Shown here: piece after piece, positions 1 to 14,100 of the stretch | Layout of the letters: each line of letters begins with the position of its first letter | Numbering within the stretch: the first letter of the stretch is position 1 | Source: Theristus sp. LFF4_11 | Lineage: Eukaryota > Nematoda > Chromadorea > Monhysterida > Xyalidae | Assembly: GCA_030248135.1 (NCBI GenBank) | Contig: JASANC010004634.1 | Coordinates: forward strand, 1-64,000 | Direction of reading: 5' to 3' | DNA length: 64,000 nt | Position numbers and translations under genes: made by a program | The notes under the pieces: model-generated | Told to the model about the DNA's origin: nothing | Seen by the model: only the letters and a program-made list of their open reading frames with translations | Database searches by the model: none

Positions 1-1930
1 CAATGAATGCAACACATGTCCGTGCATATACGACAAAACACTGTGTCCGAAAAATGACAGAAAATAAAACAAAAAATACCAAATCTGAGAAAATGGAGAA
101 AATGAAAAAGTAAAAGTGCACCACTGCAGAAACAGGTAATGTGGGATGTCTTTCTGAAACCGTAAACAAGTGCACTTGTCTGTAAATTGAATAATGGAAG
201 CGAATATAATGGACGCAGTTTTGTTATGTTATGACTATGGGAAACGAAAAAAACCCTAATTTTCCCATTATGATTTCATTTCATGTTTTGTCTGATTTTT
301 TGGTCTGACCATACATGCAGACGCGCAGTGTCAAGCAAATAATGCTATTTTAACATTATTCGATATGGATCTTGAAGATGCAATACCTGAATATATGAGT
401 TGAAACGAAAATAATTCTACTACTGCACGCTCATTGGCTGCCGCATGTGCTTCCAGTTCGGTACCCCATTAAAAAACAATCAGGAAACTGCTGGTTTTTT
501 TCTGGGTTGCCAAATGGCATCCGAGCTGGCAAATCTGGATGCCAGTGGAAAATTTTTTGATGCATGTCAATGGTACCCATTTGGATGCCAAAAAACAGGG
601 AAATTGACATTTTGACCAAAAGTAATGCTGTTAAAGAAAACAGAATTGAAACTTGTCGCCAAACAAAACACAGCCTGGTTTCCACAGTCCATTTCTGGTT
701 TTGTGGTTTTACGTGCGAAACACAGGTTACAACACCTGTAAAACCAAAAAAGCTATAACACACCATTCGCAACCAGCTAAATAATAAATTTTTATTTTCC
801 GTTTTTTGGTTGCTGAAAAAAAAAAGGAAAAGGTACACTAACAACCACGACCATGGATTTGGCTAGTGCAAAAAAAAAAAAAAAAAAAAAAAGAAAGCAT
901 ACACACACTGTATTACTGGTGTTGTCCTCTTCCCATTGTTAGTATCAAGTAGAAGCTTCGAAACAATATACCACAGTTATTGGGCCTTGGAAACACGTGC
1001 ACCCATAACTTTGCATGCCGTAAATGCGATTTCTCGGAAAGCCATCTCAGTACGCGTATGAACTCGTGATGGTCTCGACACGATTTATTCCGTCCGCAGA
1101 AAAGTGTGGAGAAGTACTGAAGGAAATGAGAGTAAAAATCGGAGCGTAGCTGCTGCATGCAGCAGAGACAGATGCTAGAGCTTTCACGATTCTTGCCTGC
1201 AGTAGATATCGTGTCAAGACCAAGATACCGTACACTCCGTGAATTAACAGTTTGATTGAACCGTATCGATAACCTGGGTTAGTAAGTTTGGCAGATTTTG
1301 AGTGCTGCTGCAAAGTTTACTGGTGAACTATTGTTTCGATAAGAAATCAGTTTCGAAATAAATTCCACGAATTGAAAATTTTATTTTTATTCCACAATTA
1401 TGATAAAAAAATACGAAAATGGCTTTCACAGTCAGAAAAAAAACACTGAAAGGGCAATGTGTGCAAACTTACGAGTTGAACTGCCATTGTGTTGTGCATA
1501 CAAAAGAAAAAACTTGAAAAAAATTGAAAAAAAAAGAAAATCAGAGGCAGGATACGAATCACCGAAACAAGTAAGAGATTACAAAGAAATAACAGTGCTG
1601 GAACAAAACGAGACGCAAAACAAAGTGGAACGAAACAAAATAAATTGCTGAAGAAACAACACAATGAACGAAATAAAATATTACAATGCGAAACCAGGAA
1701 ACCGATCAATCAATATGAAGAAAAATATCCCTTCATGAACGAACTATCCGATATTCTATGATTTCAGTATTTTTGCAACGTGTAATACCACAATAATCAT
1801 GAAAAAAGACCCCAATTCTGTCCGAAAATAGCCAGAAAAGTCATCAGAACAATCAAACCATTAATCTAAACAATCAGTGAATATAACGAACAAATAAATC
1901 ACCAATTCTACGATTTAGTATCAGTCGTTT
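1..1930. other. Outer end of the left arm, no gene recognised
   Basis: AT-rich DNA beyond the 3' end of CSTF3. It has short unrelated frames only and a poly-A run at 870-891 that the right arm lacks. Three short tracts differ wholly from the right arm (about 452-470, 858-893 and 1041-1066). Confidence 0.6.
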
Positions 1931-2104
1931 TGGTTCTGCGACTCAATGTGTTTTCGCGCGAAATTCGTTTCACACTTTATGCGGTAATTCAACAATCGCC
2001 TAAAAATGCTCTGGTCGCCTCTCGTACACTCAGCACACAACTTCATCGATTTTGAATTCACGCGTCACGCATGAAACTGCGTTCCGATCAAAGTCGCGAC
2101 CAAC
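1931..2104. mobile_element. Family B MITE, left arm, just past the CSTF3 stop
   Basis: About 174 bp between TGGTTCTGCGACTCAATG and a diverged GTCGCGACCA end. It begins about 23 nt beyond the stop codon on the gene strand, so it probably lies in the 3' UTR. Antisense to the gene, judged by the internal TTTATG(C/T)GG block. Confidence 0.75.
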
Positions 2105-2126
2105 TGGAACAGAAATAATGCGCGCT

Positions 2127-5100
2127 CTACTTGACCCGTTTCATTTGTTGGCGCATACGGTAGACGTCGGTCGAGAGGGGCGGCGGTGCGAGACCGGCCG
2201 ATGAGACGCTTCCTTCGTCGTCAGAGTCTCCGCCTCCGCCGCCGCCGTGACCGCGTTTCAATCGTGCGTGTCGCGTGGAGTCGTCCGTTTTCAGGACCTT
2301 TTTTTGGAGAGAAAACTCGTTTATTAAGCGTCATTCATTGGAGTGCGCGTCACTTCGCTACGCATTCATGCAGCAAAAAAATCCAGCGCAGCTTCACACA
2401 CTACAGTCGAACTCTATAACATATCCAACTAGCTGATTGGTTGGCGGTTACGTGCACGCATGGATTCTATGCAAAGCAAACGCCGCCTCCACAGAATGAA
2501 TGCACTAGCCAATCAGCCAGTTGGATACGCTATAGAGTTTGACTGTATAAAGTGCCGGCTGAGTGGCCGAGTGGATAGCACTTGGGATTTCCAATCGGAA
2601 GGCCCGGGTTCGAATCCGCTCGTGACCACTCGGCTGCCCCGGGTTGCGTGGGGCTTAATGGTTCGGCAGCATAAACGTCGGCTTTCTTGATTTACAAGAT
2701 TGCTGCTCCGGTGGCGAGGAACTCAATGACATCGCGCCCATGCATACCAGCGCAGCTTGCCCAACGCCCACTTCTGTAGCAGAAAAACTGCTTCCAACGT
2801 CGCAGCCCATGTGGTGGACACTGCCTTTCCCCAAGGCCGTTGGGTAAGGATAAAAAGGGGGCAACAAAACAACAACAACAACAACAACAACTGTATAAAG
2901 TGACACGCCTGCGCTTGCACGCGAATAATCGGCCATATCACGGTGACTCCGCCTTCTTTGTGCAGAAGAAACAGTCATCGTTGACTGCCGGTGAAAGAGC
3001 AGAGAGATGGGAATGGAGAGACGTTTGCAAACAACCAACTGTACTGGTTGGCTGCACTAAAACTCAAACCAGAAATGGGGAAATTGTGATGCAGTTCCTT
3101 CGAGTCACGTTTATTATTCCGACCACGAACACAAATAAAAGGGGTCAAGAAACAGGGACTTTCCCGGTGTGATCAACCAATGAAGCACGCACAATTCAAA
3201 GCCGCAATCAATTACAATGCGTCTATTAAGTCGGGATACACACACCTGATCCACAAAAGCAATACATCCTGCACCAACCGACCTGCATGGGATCATTCGT
3301 GGTGGCCAACAACTGGTAAAAGTCCTTCTTGATCTCGTTCATTCTCTCGTTGCCCAGCCCATCCACCCCATTTATGTCACCGCCTGGCTTTGGACCTGAG
3401 CAATCAAGGTTAAATTAACAAGTTTTGATTTTCGAATACTGCAGGATTTCTTGGCATTTCTTTGGAAATGCAACCAGGAAAATGCATAATACGAAAACTG
3501 TGCAACCATAGAGTACGGTATCTCTCTCTCGTATTCGGTCTCGGCACGAACTTGCTCGAATGCTCACAGTTTTGACATGTTATTTCTGAATAACACATGA
3601 ACTGAGAAATGAAAGCTTCGAATTGAAAAACGGGGGCGGGCTGACACCGCAAATGCTGAACCCAGTACGTTACCGTGTGTGGGTGGCCACAACCCACACC
3701 ACAAAACAAAAAACCCTACAAAAAACAAAAAAAGCCGCCACTGACACTCATTCGGCAAGTTGATCTCCCTGAATTTACTGATCAAATCGTCGACGCCAAC
3801 GAACGGCCCGCCAAAATTCGTTGGTGGCGGTATCAACGTCATCAGATGCGCCACCGCTGGCGGCGGCGGGAAAATGCCACCCGCGATTGGATGCGAGCTG
3901 CCTGCCAATGGAACATACAGCAACTTTCTGGACATCTCACACTTTTCTCGGTACGGTGAGAATGAGTTTGTCTGGGTGGTTTGAAAACACTGAGAACGTC
4001 AGTGTCAATAAAATTCATGTCTTGTGCATTATCTGCCGTTTGATTCGAGCTAATAAACACAGTAATTCACAAATTTGCGGCTTTTTCCATTGAGCAATTG
4101 GTACTTGATGCAGAGATGTGCACGGGGGGTACTTAGGGGGTACCGGTACCGGCAAACGTCGCGCGTCGCGCAGGGCCTGGGGGCTACGTCGCGCAGCGCC
4201 TCGGTCGGAGTTGAAAGAGACAAAAGTTTTACACATGAATTTGAAAAATTACTTCGAAATCGATTGCTCATGTCGCGCATCTATCGTCAAAATTAAGGTC
4301 TGCTCGTTGTGCTTTTGTTGTGAGCTGCTGAAATCGCTGTGAGCAATCATTTTAATTCACAGATGTCGCGCAGCGCCTCAGGCGGAAAAGACAGAATTTT
4401 CACAAATGAAATAAAAATTGCTTTGAAATTAAATTCGAAGATTTCAATTGACTGACTGTCGTGGTACTTTAGTAGGTTGCATGCAATGTAGGGTATATGT
4501 ATTTGTGATCGCGCTGCGCATGTAGATGGTAAGCACATTTTATTCCGCTAATGTGAGTTGCACCGACATCCAGGGTTTTTTACGCGAAATCGTGCGTCAA
4601 TGACGCAAAATAATTTGGTATGACGCAAAGATGCTGGTTGTTTCGGTCAGCTTTTTTGATTCTCTCAATTTTCGAAGATTTCAAGGGATTGTTTTCAAGA
4701 AATTTTGCGCCCAGATTCAAAATTTTTCTAGGCGCAGTACGTGGACACTTTATGATTTGTTTGACAATGGCGATCACGAATTCATCGTTCGTTTTTTTAG
4801 ATTGTTCAGTGGTTTGCTGATAACAGTTCGATTCAATCTAAGGATATTTTTGTTGTTTTGACCGTATCAACGATCACTTGGTCCATCTAGCTCCTACGTG
4901 AGCTTTTTGTTCGCACGTTTCTAAACATCTGCGTTTTTTAACACGTGAATAAATGTCATAGACAGCAAACTACTTTGGATGACATCCAAAAATCGCAAGG
5001 TAAAATGCGTTTTCTAGGCCTAATTTTTGAAAATTTTCTTCGCTATGCGAAGACGTTACAAATTACCGGCTTCTTATTGAAATTGAGAGTCAAAGCCACA

Positions 5101-8100
5101 CTTTCCGAACGAAACACAGAATAAACTTCAAAAATATAAATGTAAGATAATTGTATTTGAAATCGCGCTGCGCATGTAGAATATGACACTAAATTTGCGA
5201 GAAAAATGTGGAGGTGGGGTCGACGTCGCGCAACCACCCGAGCCGGTACCAGCAAGAATTGTCCGGCGTGCACACCTCTGACTTGATGTCTAATTTGCGG
5301 TTAAATAAATAAAACCATCAGACAAACACAAACGGTTGTGAAGACGCTTCGTTCACAGCACAATGTCATTCCATCAACAGACACCACACAAACACAATGG
5401 CAATACCACAGCAGAGCGCGCGTTGGCCATGTGTGCCAGTGTGTGTGTTTGTTTACGACTGTGCAACAGCACCGTGTCAGAGCAAACTGTACGCAGTCAA
5501 TGTTATACCCCCGCCTCCCCCCCCCCCCCCTCAAACACCAAAGCTCTGGCCTACGCATGTGTGTTCAGTTCGAAGCTTACTCTGAATGATTTTCGGCTTG
5601 AATGGTATCATTTGCGTCGTGTCCGGCCGCGCGAGGGCGGAGTCAGTCACTGCGGCGTGTTTCGCTGATTGCTGATTGGCCAGAGAGCTTGAGTCGGCCG
5701 ACGATGTCGACGGCTGTGCGAAGCTGGATGAGAGGCCGCGGAATTGCTGGAACGTTCCAGGTATTAGACTCGCATTTGACCATGTGGTGCGTGTGTGTTG
5801 TAGGGTTATTCGAACGTACAGTCGAACGCTATAACATATCCAACCCGCTGATTGGTTGATGCATGCATTCTGTGCATGGACTGCGGTGGAGGCGGAGTTT
5901 GTTTGCAAGGTTGGAATCCATGCATCACGTGACCACCAACCAATCAACTGGTTGGATATGTTATAGAGTTCGACTGCGTGTATCTCATCGAAATGAATCA
6001 GCGTGCGTTCAAAACGTTCGGCTTTTGTTTGGCATGATTCACAAAACCCCAAACGCTGGCTTTCAGTGTCCCTTCCGTCCGTGAAGGGTTCAACAAAACT
6101 TCTGCTGCACTAGCAAACAAAAGCACTGGGTCCGCGAGCAAGAAATTACGCAGCCCTGCTTCCGCTCTGCCGTACTGCGCGTGCGTGATGACGCCATGGC
6201 ACGAGTGGGTTTCGAAGTGAGATAATCGCTCTACAGTTCCATTGGTCGGTCGGAGAATTTCTGGGCGTTTTTAAAAGCGCTGACTGACTGCACTGCACAG
6301 TGACAACATCGCCCACACCCCATTCAAGTGGAAAGCCAAACCAGTGGTGGGCGGAGTTTGTTCGTCTGAACCCTATACCTGAACACACATGTTTATGGTC
6401 GACTCTTGTAGAATACACCAGAATCACCAGCACCAAGTACAACATCAGGCATTTCAGAGCGAAATTGCTGCAGATTTCGGCACCAAAAATTTAGTACAGT
6501 GCGACCGCAGCAAAGCACACAAACTACACAATACAGAGCGAGTTCGACCTTTGCATAACCGAGCACTCGGAGCTGATCACTGGTGCACGGCGTCAACTCG
6601 AGCATTCGATAGCGATCGATCAGGAGCAAGGTCGGTCGTGCTTCGAACTCTTTCAGCACCGCCTCCCTCCTTCGACCATCGACCTTGCCGACGCTCGTTA
6701 GATCGCCGACGCGCGATTCAAAGTCGAGATAGCGATCCCAGACCTCGCTGAAATGGTATGGTTGTTTCGTTCGGTCCCGAGACAGGAGAACAGTTTCACG
6801 CATGACGCGGGAATTCAAAATTGGTGAAGTCCGCCGAGTGCCCTCTATCGGGCCGGGTCGCTTAGGCGATTTTGAATTGCCACATAAAAATTGAAACCAG
6901 TCTCCTTTCGACGTCTGCAAATGCACTGAGTCGCAGAACCCAAAAAAATTAATAATAAATGGACAAAAATTTTAAGGAGTAGTGTGGAAGACTGACTGCT
7001 GTGTGATTGATAACGTGTGATTAAAGACCAGTGGTTTTGATTTTATTGTCGTTATTGGTCCACAGTGCCTAATTACCTAAAATCAACATGAATGGTTCTG
7101 TCTGGTAGGCCAAAAAGCGCGTTTCTACACATGACGTTCGACAGGCCAGCAGACTGCGTGCTTCACTGCACTTCATTTGTTTAAAGTTACTTCAATGTTG
7201 TTAAAAAAAGTTACGCTAAAAGAGGAAATCGCGCCGTTTTAATCGGAGACCCACACAGTCCTATCTCACGCATACTGGATAATGCGAAAACAATAACCAG
7301 AGACAAAAAATGGACAGTCACCATTTCTGAACCGAGAAAGAAACGAAAAAAATGGAAAGTCTCCTTTCAGAAGCAATCACTTACAGCGAATGATCGGCGG
7401 GCAGATTGCCGGAAGTCAGGACACGCTCAAACAGCACTCGCGTGTTGTTGTCGTCTGCGATGAAGATTTTCAGGTCTTTTTTCTAATATGATCGTTTAGT
7501 TTGGTCCCGAGACTCAATGCGCGCATAGACAGACAGTTTCATGCATGGCGCGGCAATTGAAAATTGACAGTGATCCGAGTACCCAAATAGGGCCGAGTCA
7601 CTTAGGCGACTTTGAATTGCCACATAAAGATTGAAACTAGTTTCCTTTCCACGTCTGTACACGCATTTAGTTCCAGAATCCAAAAACAATTCATAATATC
7701 ATTTCGACCACACAAAACCGAATCATCCGTTCCCACTTTACACAACCAAGTGTGTGCATCAATCAATCACTCACTCACAAAATCAATCAGAACCGTGTGC
7801 AAAGCAAGTTTACAAAGATCAGTACAGTGGTTTTTACTGATCAACTGCGAACCGTTCAAATGCGTCCGAAAGTCGAGACACGCGAGCACATACTCCGGCT
7901 CGTTGCCGTACTTCTTCAAACCGAGGTCGAACACTCGCGTCGCGACATCGGTGTCCTGAGAGACGGCACACAATCATCAGTGGACGAAAAGGGTCGTTTT
8001 AAATTTTGGTTGACAGAAACAGTTGGTTGAAAAGCAAGACACGATGCGTTTTGGGTAGTTTACATGTGTTTTTACTTGTCTGCGTCAAACAAAACAAAAA

Positions 8101-11100
8101 GCACATTTTTGTTTTACCGTATCTGTCCTTCGCGTCCCTTTTTTACATTCCTAAAGCTAAAAAATCCATAATCCGTCACTTTATTGCCACGCGCTCACGC
8201 TGAAGCAAGCGTTTACCTCTACATTCTAACTCAATAACAAACATCGCCACCGTCAACACCGACCTTGCTGCAAAAATACTCCATCAAAGCGGCCGCAATG
8301 TAAACGTGAAACTTTGCGCGCGGGTCGTCGCGGGCTCGCTTGAAGACCGCGCGGGCCGCCTTGATGCCCTCCGTTCGACGGGCGAACTTCATGTGCTGAA
8401 TGTAGGTCTGCGCGCATCGTGGAATGTGCATGAGTGAACTTTTATTAAAGCATGTTTGATACGTGGCGGCAGTGAGTGGAAAGTGAACAGCGTTTCTTGC
8501 AAGTTACGTGGAATTCAGGAAGGGCAGATCACCATTATTCACCCGGTTCTTTTGTTCGCTAACTTTTTGTAACGTATATTCCTTCCTTCATTTTCCATTT
8601 GGAGATTGTAGTCATTCGTTAAAGAGCACTCAGAACATTCACGAAACTGGTTTTTTGACAAAGGTTCTTTTAATTTTTTTGTAAAACAACGTAACCTGCA
8701 CTATAGTTTATTGCAGGTATCTTCAAATTTCTACTTGCAAGGCGAAACTTTGTAACCCGAAGGCTCAATTTACCCAAGTCTGATGCTTGTCTGACAGCAT
8801 ATGACACCAACTAACAATATTTGTTGCACAGTATCAACATATTTTTTTGCTGTCTCTAAAAATTGTCCATTTCAAGCTGAACTGCAGCGCCCATTTCACT
8901 ATCAGACACCATTCATGGAGTTTGACGCGACAGCGTCACTTGTTCGCTTCACGTTCATGAAACACAAAAACAAAACAGCGCAGCTTCGCATTCTCCATGA
9001 ACGGGCCTTCACCGGATTCCAACGTCGCTCACCAGGGTCGGGTCGACGCTCTCAATGTCGATGTACCGCTGGTAGATCGTGTCGACTTTGGCGAACTTTT
9101 TTCGACTCTCTTCGTAATCGGCATAGGCGAAATGCAACAGCGCACATTCGCGCATCAGCGTCGTGCACGCGCGTTCGTACAGCACTGAAACGACGGGGGG
9201 CACACGACAATAGAACGAACTTATGACGGTGGTGACCGTTGGTCAGTCAGTCAGCTTCATTCTGCACTGCACGGCATGATACCAGAGAAGTGCAAAACAC
9301 CATCAGTGGGCAGGCCAACCGTGCCGTGCCGTGCCCCCCCCCCCCCCACCCTTCGACTGCAGTGCACAGCGAGCCTTCGCGTTCTGGTATCTTTATAAAC
9401 ACAGCGGCCTGGCCTGGCCCTACATTGGTGCAACATTTTCCTGCAGCGGCAGCAATGAACAACCCCAACCATGGCCTTCTACTCGATCTCGACCGAAACC
9501 CACGAAACCAGTCTGTGGTTGGCTAACGAACCATCGCCCATTGTAAACCAATGAGAGCGGACCGCTCTGCTCTTTCCGTTCACACGTTCTTGCTAGCTGA
9601 TTGGCCGCGTTTGAACCGAGTGTGCTGATTGGCCAATGACCACTCAACGAGCTGCGTCCATGGTCAAATGCCAATCAGAGGTGTGCACGCCGGACAATTC
9701 TTGCTGGTACCGGCTCGGCTGGTTGCGCGACGTCGACCCCACCTCCACCACATTTTTCTCGCAAATTTGGTGTCACATTCTATACGCGCAACGCAATTTC
9801 AAATACAAATACATTTATATTTTTGAAGTTTATTGTGTGTTTCGTTCGGAAAGAGTGGCTTTGACTCTCAATTTCAATAAAAAAAAACAGTAAATTGTAA
9901 CGTCTTCGCGTAGCGAAGAAAATTTTCAAAAAATTACGCCCTGAGAACGTATTTTACCTTGCGATTTTTTGGATGTCATCCAAAGTAGCTTGCTGTCTAT
10001 GACATTTATTCACGTGTTAAAAAACGCAAATGTTTAGAAACACGCGAACAAAAAGCTTACGTAGGAGCTAGATGGACAGTGATCGCTGATAGGTCAAAAC
10101 AACAAAAATATTCTTAGATTGAATCGAACCGTTATCAGCAAAACACTGAACAATCTAAAAAAACGAACGATGAATTCGTGATCGCCATTGTCAAGCAATG
10201 GCTAAGCAATGCAAATGATAAAGTGTCTACGTCCTGCGCCGGAGGCGCAGAAAATTTTTGAATCTGGGCGCAAATTTTTTTAAAAACAATCCCTTGAGAT
10301 CTTCGAAAATTAAGAGAATCAAAAAAGCTAACCGAAACGACCAATTTCTTTGCGTCATACCAAATTATTTTGCGTCATTGACGCACGACTTCGCGTAAAA
10401 AAACCTGGATGTCTGTGCAACTCACATTTGCGGAATAAAATGTGCTTACATACATGCGCAGCGCGACTTCAAATACATTGCAACCTACTAAAGTACCACG
10501 ACAGTCAGTCAATTGAAATCTTCGAATTTAATTTTGAAGCAATTTTTGTTTCATTTGTGAAAATTTTGTCTCTTCCACATGAGGCGCTGCGCGACACCAG
10601 TGAATTAAAATGATTGCTCACAGCGATTTCAGCAGCTCACAACAAAAGCACAATGAGCAGACCTCAATTTTGACTGATAGATGCGCGACATGGGCAATCG
10701 ATTTCGAAGTATTTTTTTGAATTCATGTGTAAAACTTTTGTCTCTTTCAACTCCGACCGAGGCGCTGCGCGACGTAGCCCCCAGGCCCTGCGCGACGCGC
10801 GACGTTTGCCGGTACCGGTACCCCCTAAGTACCCCCCGTGCACATCTCTGATGCCAATCATTCCGCAGATTCAAAATACAATTCCCACCAAAGTAAAAAC
10901 CTGGAACCGCGCACTGAACTCGTGGCCTGTTGGTAGCGCGTTAGACTTGTTGTCTGTGCGTTCGCAAGATCGAGCCCCGCCGAAAGGTGTATAGGCACAT
11001 TAATGACAGAAAAACCTCGACGGGCTGGGCACCCTACTCGACGGCGTTCTGTACGCTTTTCTTAGTTAGCCCTAGCTAAATCGCCTAAAACCCCCAACAA

Positions 11101-14100
11101 CAAGCGAACCTGCGACATCTTCCGCCAGTTTCTGCGACAATTTAGCGTCGCCGCGCTCCGCGAGTTTCGCAGATGAGTCCTGCATGAACAGCGCCGATTC
11201 GTACCAGATGTCAGGGTGGTAGCCGAGACAGAGCAACGCTTGCTCGTACGCGTATGTCACTGGAAACAATGGAGGAGACCTTGTAAGGGGGGGGGGGTGC
11301 AGTGAACAGAATATTAAAGAATTAAAAGTGGCAGAATAAATTGAATGAATGGAATGCACAAGCGCCAAATTAATCCTAACAACAACACCCATGACAACAA
11401 TAAGATAACATCTGCACGTTCCATTGGTCTGCCGAATGCCACATTCATTCCACACTGACTATTCTCTTCTATTTTGGGCGTATTATTTTAAAGCACACGG
11501 AGTAAATAAACGCCAACAAAATGTGCACCAGGGCTCACCTACTGCAACTCTAACAAAGTTTCAAACTGTTCACAAGATGTTCCCCCTGATGACTGAGCAC
11601 TTTGTCATGAAGTAGTAATGCAATGGTGCACAGTGTAAAAGCCGGCCGCAACCACACGCTCAAACTACGGTGGTTTGGTGACTGGGGTGAATGGCGGCTG
11701 AACAAATGTTATCGCTACGCACAGTCGAACTATAAATTATACGGAATCAGCTCATTGGTTGATGATCACGTGAAGCACGCATTCTGTGCAAACCAAACTC
11801 CGCCCACACAGCAATTTCCGCACAGAATGCATGCATCACATGATCCCAACGACGACGTTGATTCCCTATAATTTAGAGTTTGACTGTAAAGTGACAGCCT
11901 CCAATAGCACCGCAACCGAACCCCCAACACCCGAAAGCATGCCAACTGCGACCGTACCACGGCGCGCGAACAGTCCCTGGTCCTCCGTCTGCAGCGGGTT
12001 CTCCTTCTCCCAGGCGATGTAGCGTTTCCACAGTTGCACCTGTTTCAATTCGACTGCCGTGCCGCGCGGCGGTACACTGACCGCATTGCGGTTGAGACCG
12101 CGCGTCACAGCGTCCAGGCGTTTCACGACCCGTCGCGCCGTCTGGTGGTCGCGGTTCTTGTCGGAAATCAAGCGATCGGCCAGATGCGCGTTGATACTCT
12201 GCGAGTCCGCAGTTGTCCGATTGTGCCCGTTCGTTCCATGGTTTTTGGGGTGACAACGAGGTGCGCACTGGCCGCGGTGTGTGCCAACTAAGGCCCATGT
12301 AGCACGTATGCACACGCACGTCGACGTGCAGTTCAATAACTCAATAACAAATCCAGCTAGTTTATTGGTTGATGGTCACTTGATGCATGGATTATATGAA
12401 CGGCGAACTCAGCAATTCATGCGCGGAATGCATGCATCAACCAATCAGCTGGCTGGATATGTTATTGAGTTAGACTGTACGTACATGCACGTCACGTCAC
12501 TTTAAATCTCGTGTTATTACACACTACCGTTCATACCTGACGTCGTCTGCATACGTCAAGTAGAAACGGGCCTTTACCGCAATGTGCACTGCCCGGCGGC
12601 AACCGCAGCACGATACACGTAACACGACACCGCTCGGTGCTTGGAGACTCGGAGGAAAGTTAAATCAAAATTTTTGCAAAAAAACCAGACTTTGCTTCAA
12701 TATAAAATAGTTGTTCATTCATGATACATGCAAGTTTTCCGTTCCTCTGTGCCACTGAACATTCCCAGTTTGTAATGTCCTCTGCTACAAGGCTGGACAA
12801 CTTCAAATGAGCTGCGTTTGCTTTTGCTCTGTTTGCTCGTTGTGCTGCGCTCACCTTCTCGTACGTGCAGTACTCGGCCCACAATTGATCAACGTTCAAA
12901 ATCGGCGTCACAATGCCACGGTGGAAGATCTTTCGAACCGCCGCGATCTTCTGATACTCCTGATAGGACCCGCTCGCTGGCCTGGAAGAGCGTCATTTTG
13001 TTTTTGGTGTACAACTGTTTTTCGTCGAAATTAAGTTGAATTTCAATAAATCAGCGAATAAACTTCAATTGTTTTTATTTCGCGATTTTCAAGCCTACAA
13101 AAAGATTAAACAGAAGCTTACAAAATAAAGACACATGCAATCAGAATTCAGGTATGTAGGCTCTGAAATTTTATTTAAGAATCGCAATACGCTAAGATTG
13201 ATGTCAGCGTGGCTTTTAGCTCGAAAGATTTTTGAATGTCAAAAGTTGAATCAGTTTCAACAATGCCTGTTACCCTCAATAACAAAAAAAATGAATTGGT
13301 CAGAAATCAGGAAGAACACCAGAAAGAATTCAAACATACACTTGTCGGAGAAATGACGTGTAATCCGCGTACACTTGAAAACTGTTTACATCCAGGCCAA
13401 TCTTGTCCAACGCAAAGTCGTATGCTTGCGCCATTTTCTCCCTGGTGAATGTGAAAACTGCCACTTTCCAGTTTTGAAGTCCGTTGGTGTGAAAGCAATT
13501 GCACAGCCAATGTACGAAATCGGCTGTGCAGTCCCAAACACAACGTAAGTCAATCGGGCGAAACTTAAGTGGCTTTTGCCGTTCTCTTGTGAAAACGAAA
13601 TCATTAAAAAAAATTATAGACAAAATCTAGTGAAAAAGACGCACCGAAACGTCGGCAAATTGCTCTTGGTCTCGCGCACGTAATGCAGGTAAGACTTCCA
13701 CAGATCAACGTTCAACACCTTCACTAAACACCGCGTGAACAGCTGGCGTGGAAAAAACGTAACATTCACAACTATTTGGGGAACTTTTGACAAATTATTT
13801 TGCGGACATGGTGAAAAATCAATTGCAAAAGCTGTGAAAACAAAAAAAAATCTCGTCTGCCGTCCGCCGGTGCACTTTTTTCATCACCATTTCACAAACC
13901 TTTTCAACGTTCTCGTAATTCTTCGAGCGCAACTGAAATCAAGAAAAATCGGATTTCGCAACCAGATAAACGCAAAAAACAACATTATTGAACCACGAAT
14001 TCCAACAAAACAATAAAACAACCACAGCGCGCTAATTCTCGTTTTCTTTTATTCAAATCTTTCCTGGTTTTGTGTTTTTTTCTCCAAATGCCGACTTATT

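Noticed and set aside
2556..2640. Functional tRNA gene
   Set aside because: Has A and B boxes but no closed cloverleaf, and continues into a SINE body with an AAC tail and target duplication.
12034..12336. Alternative frames overlapping CSTF3 exon 7 in both arms
   Set aside because: Shadows of a GC-rich exon; the true frame matches CstF-77.
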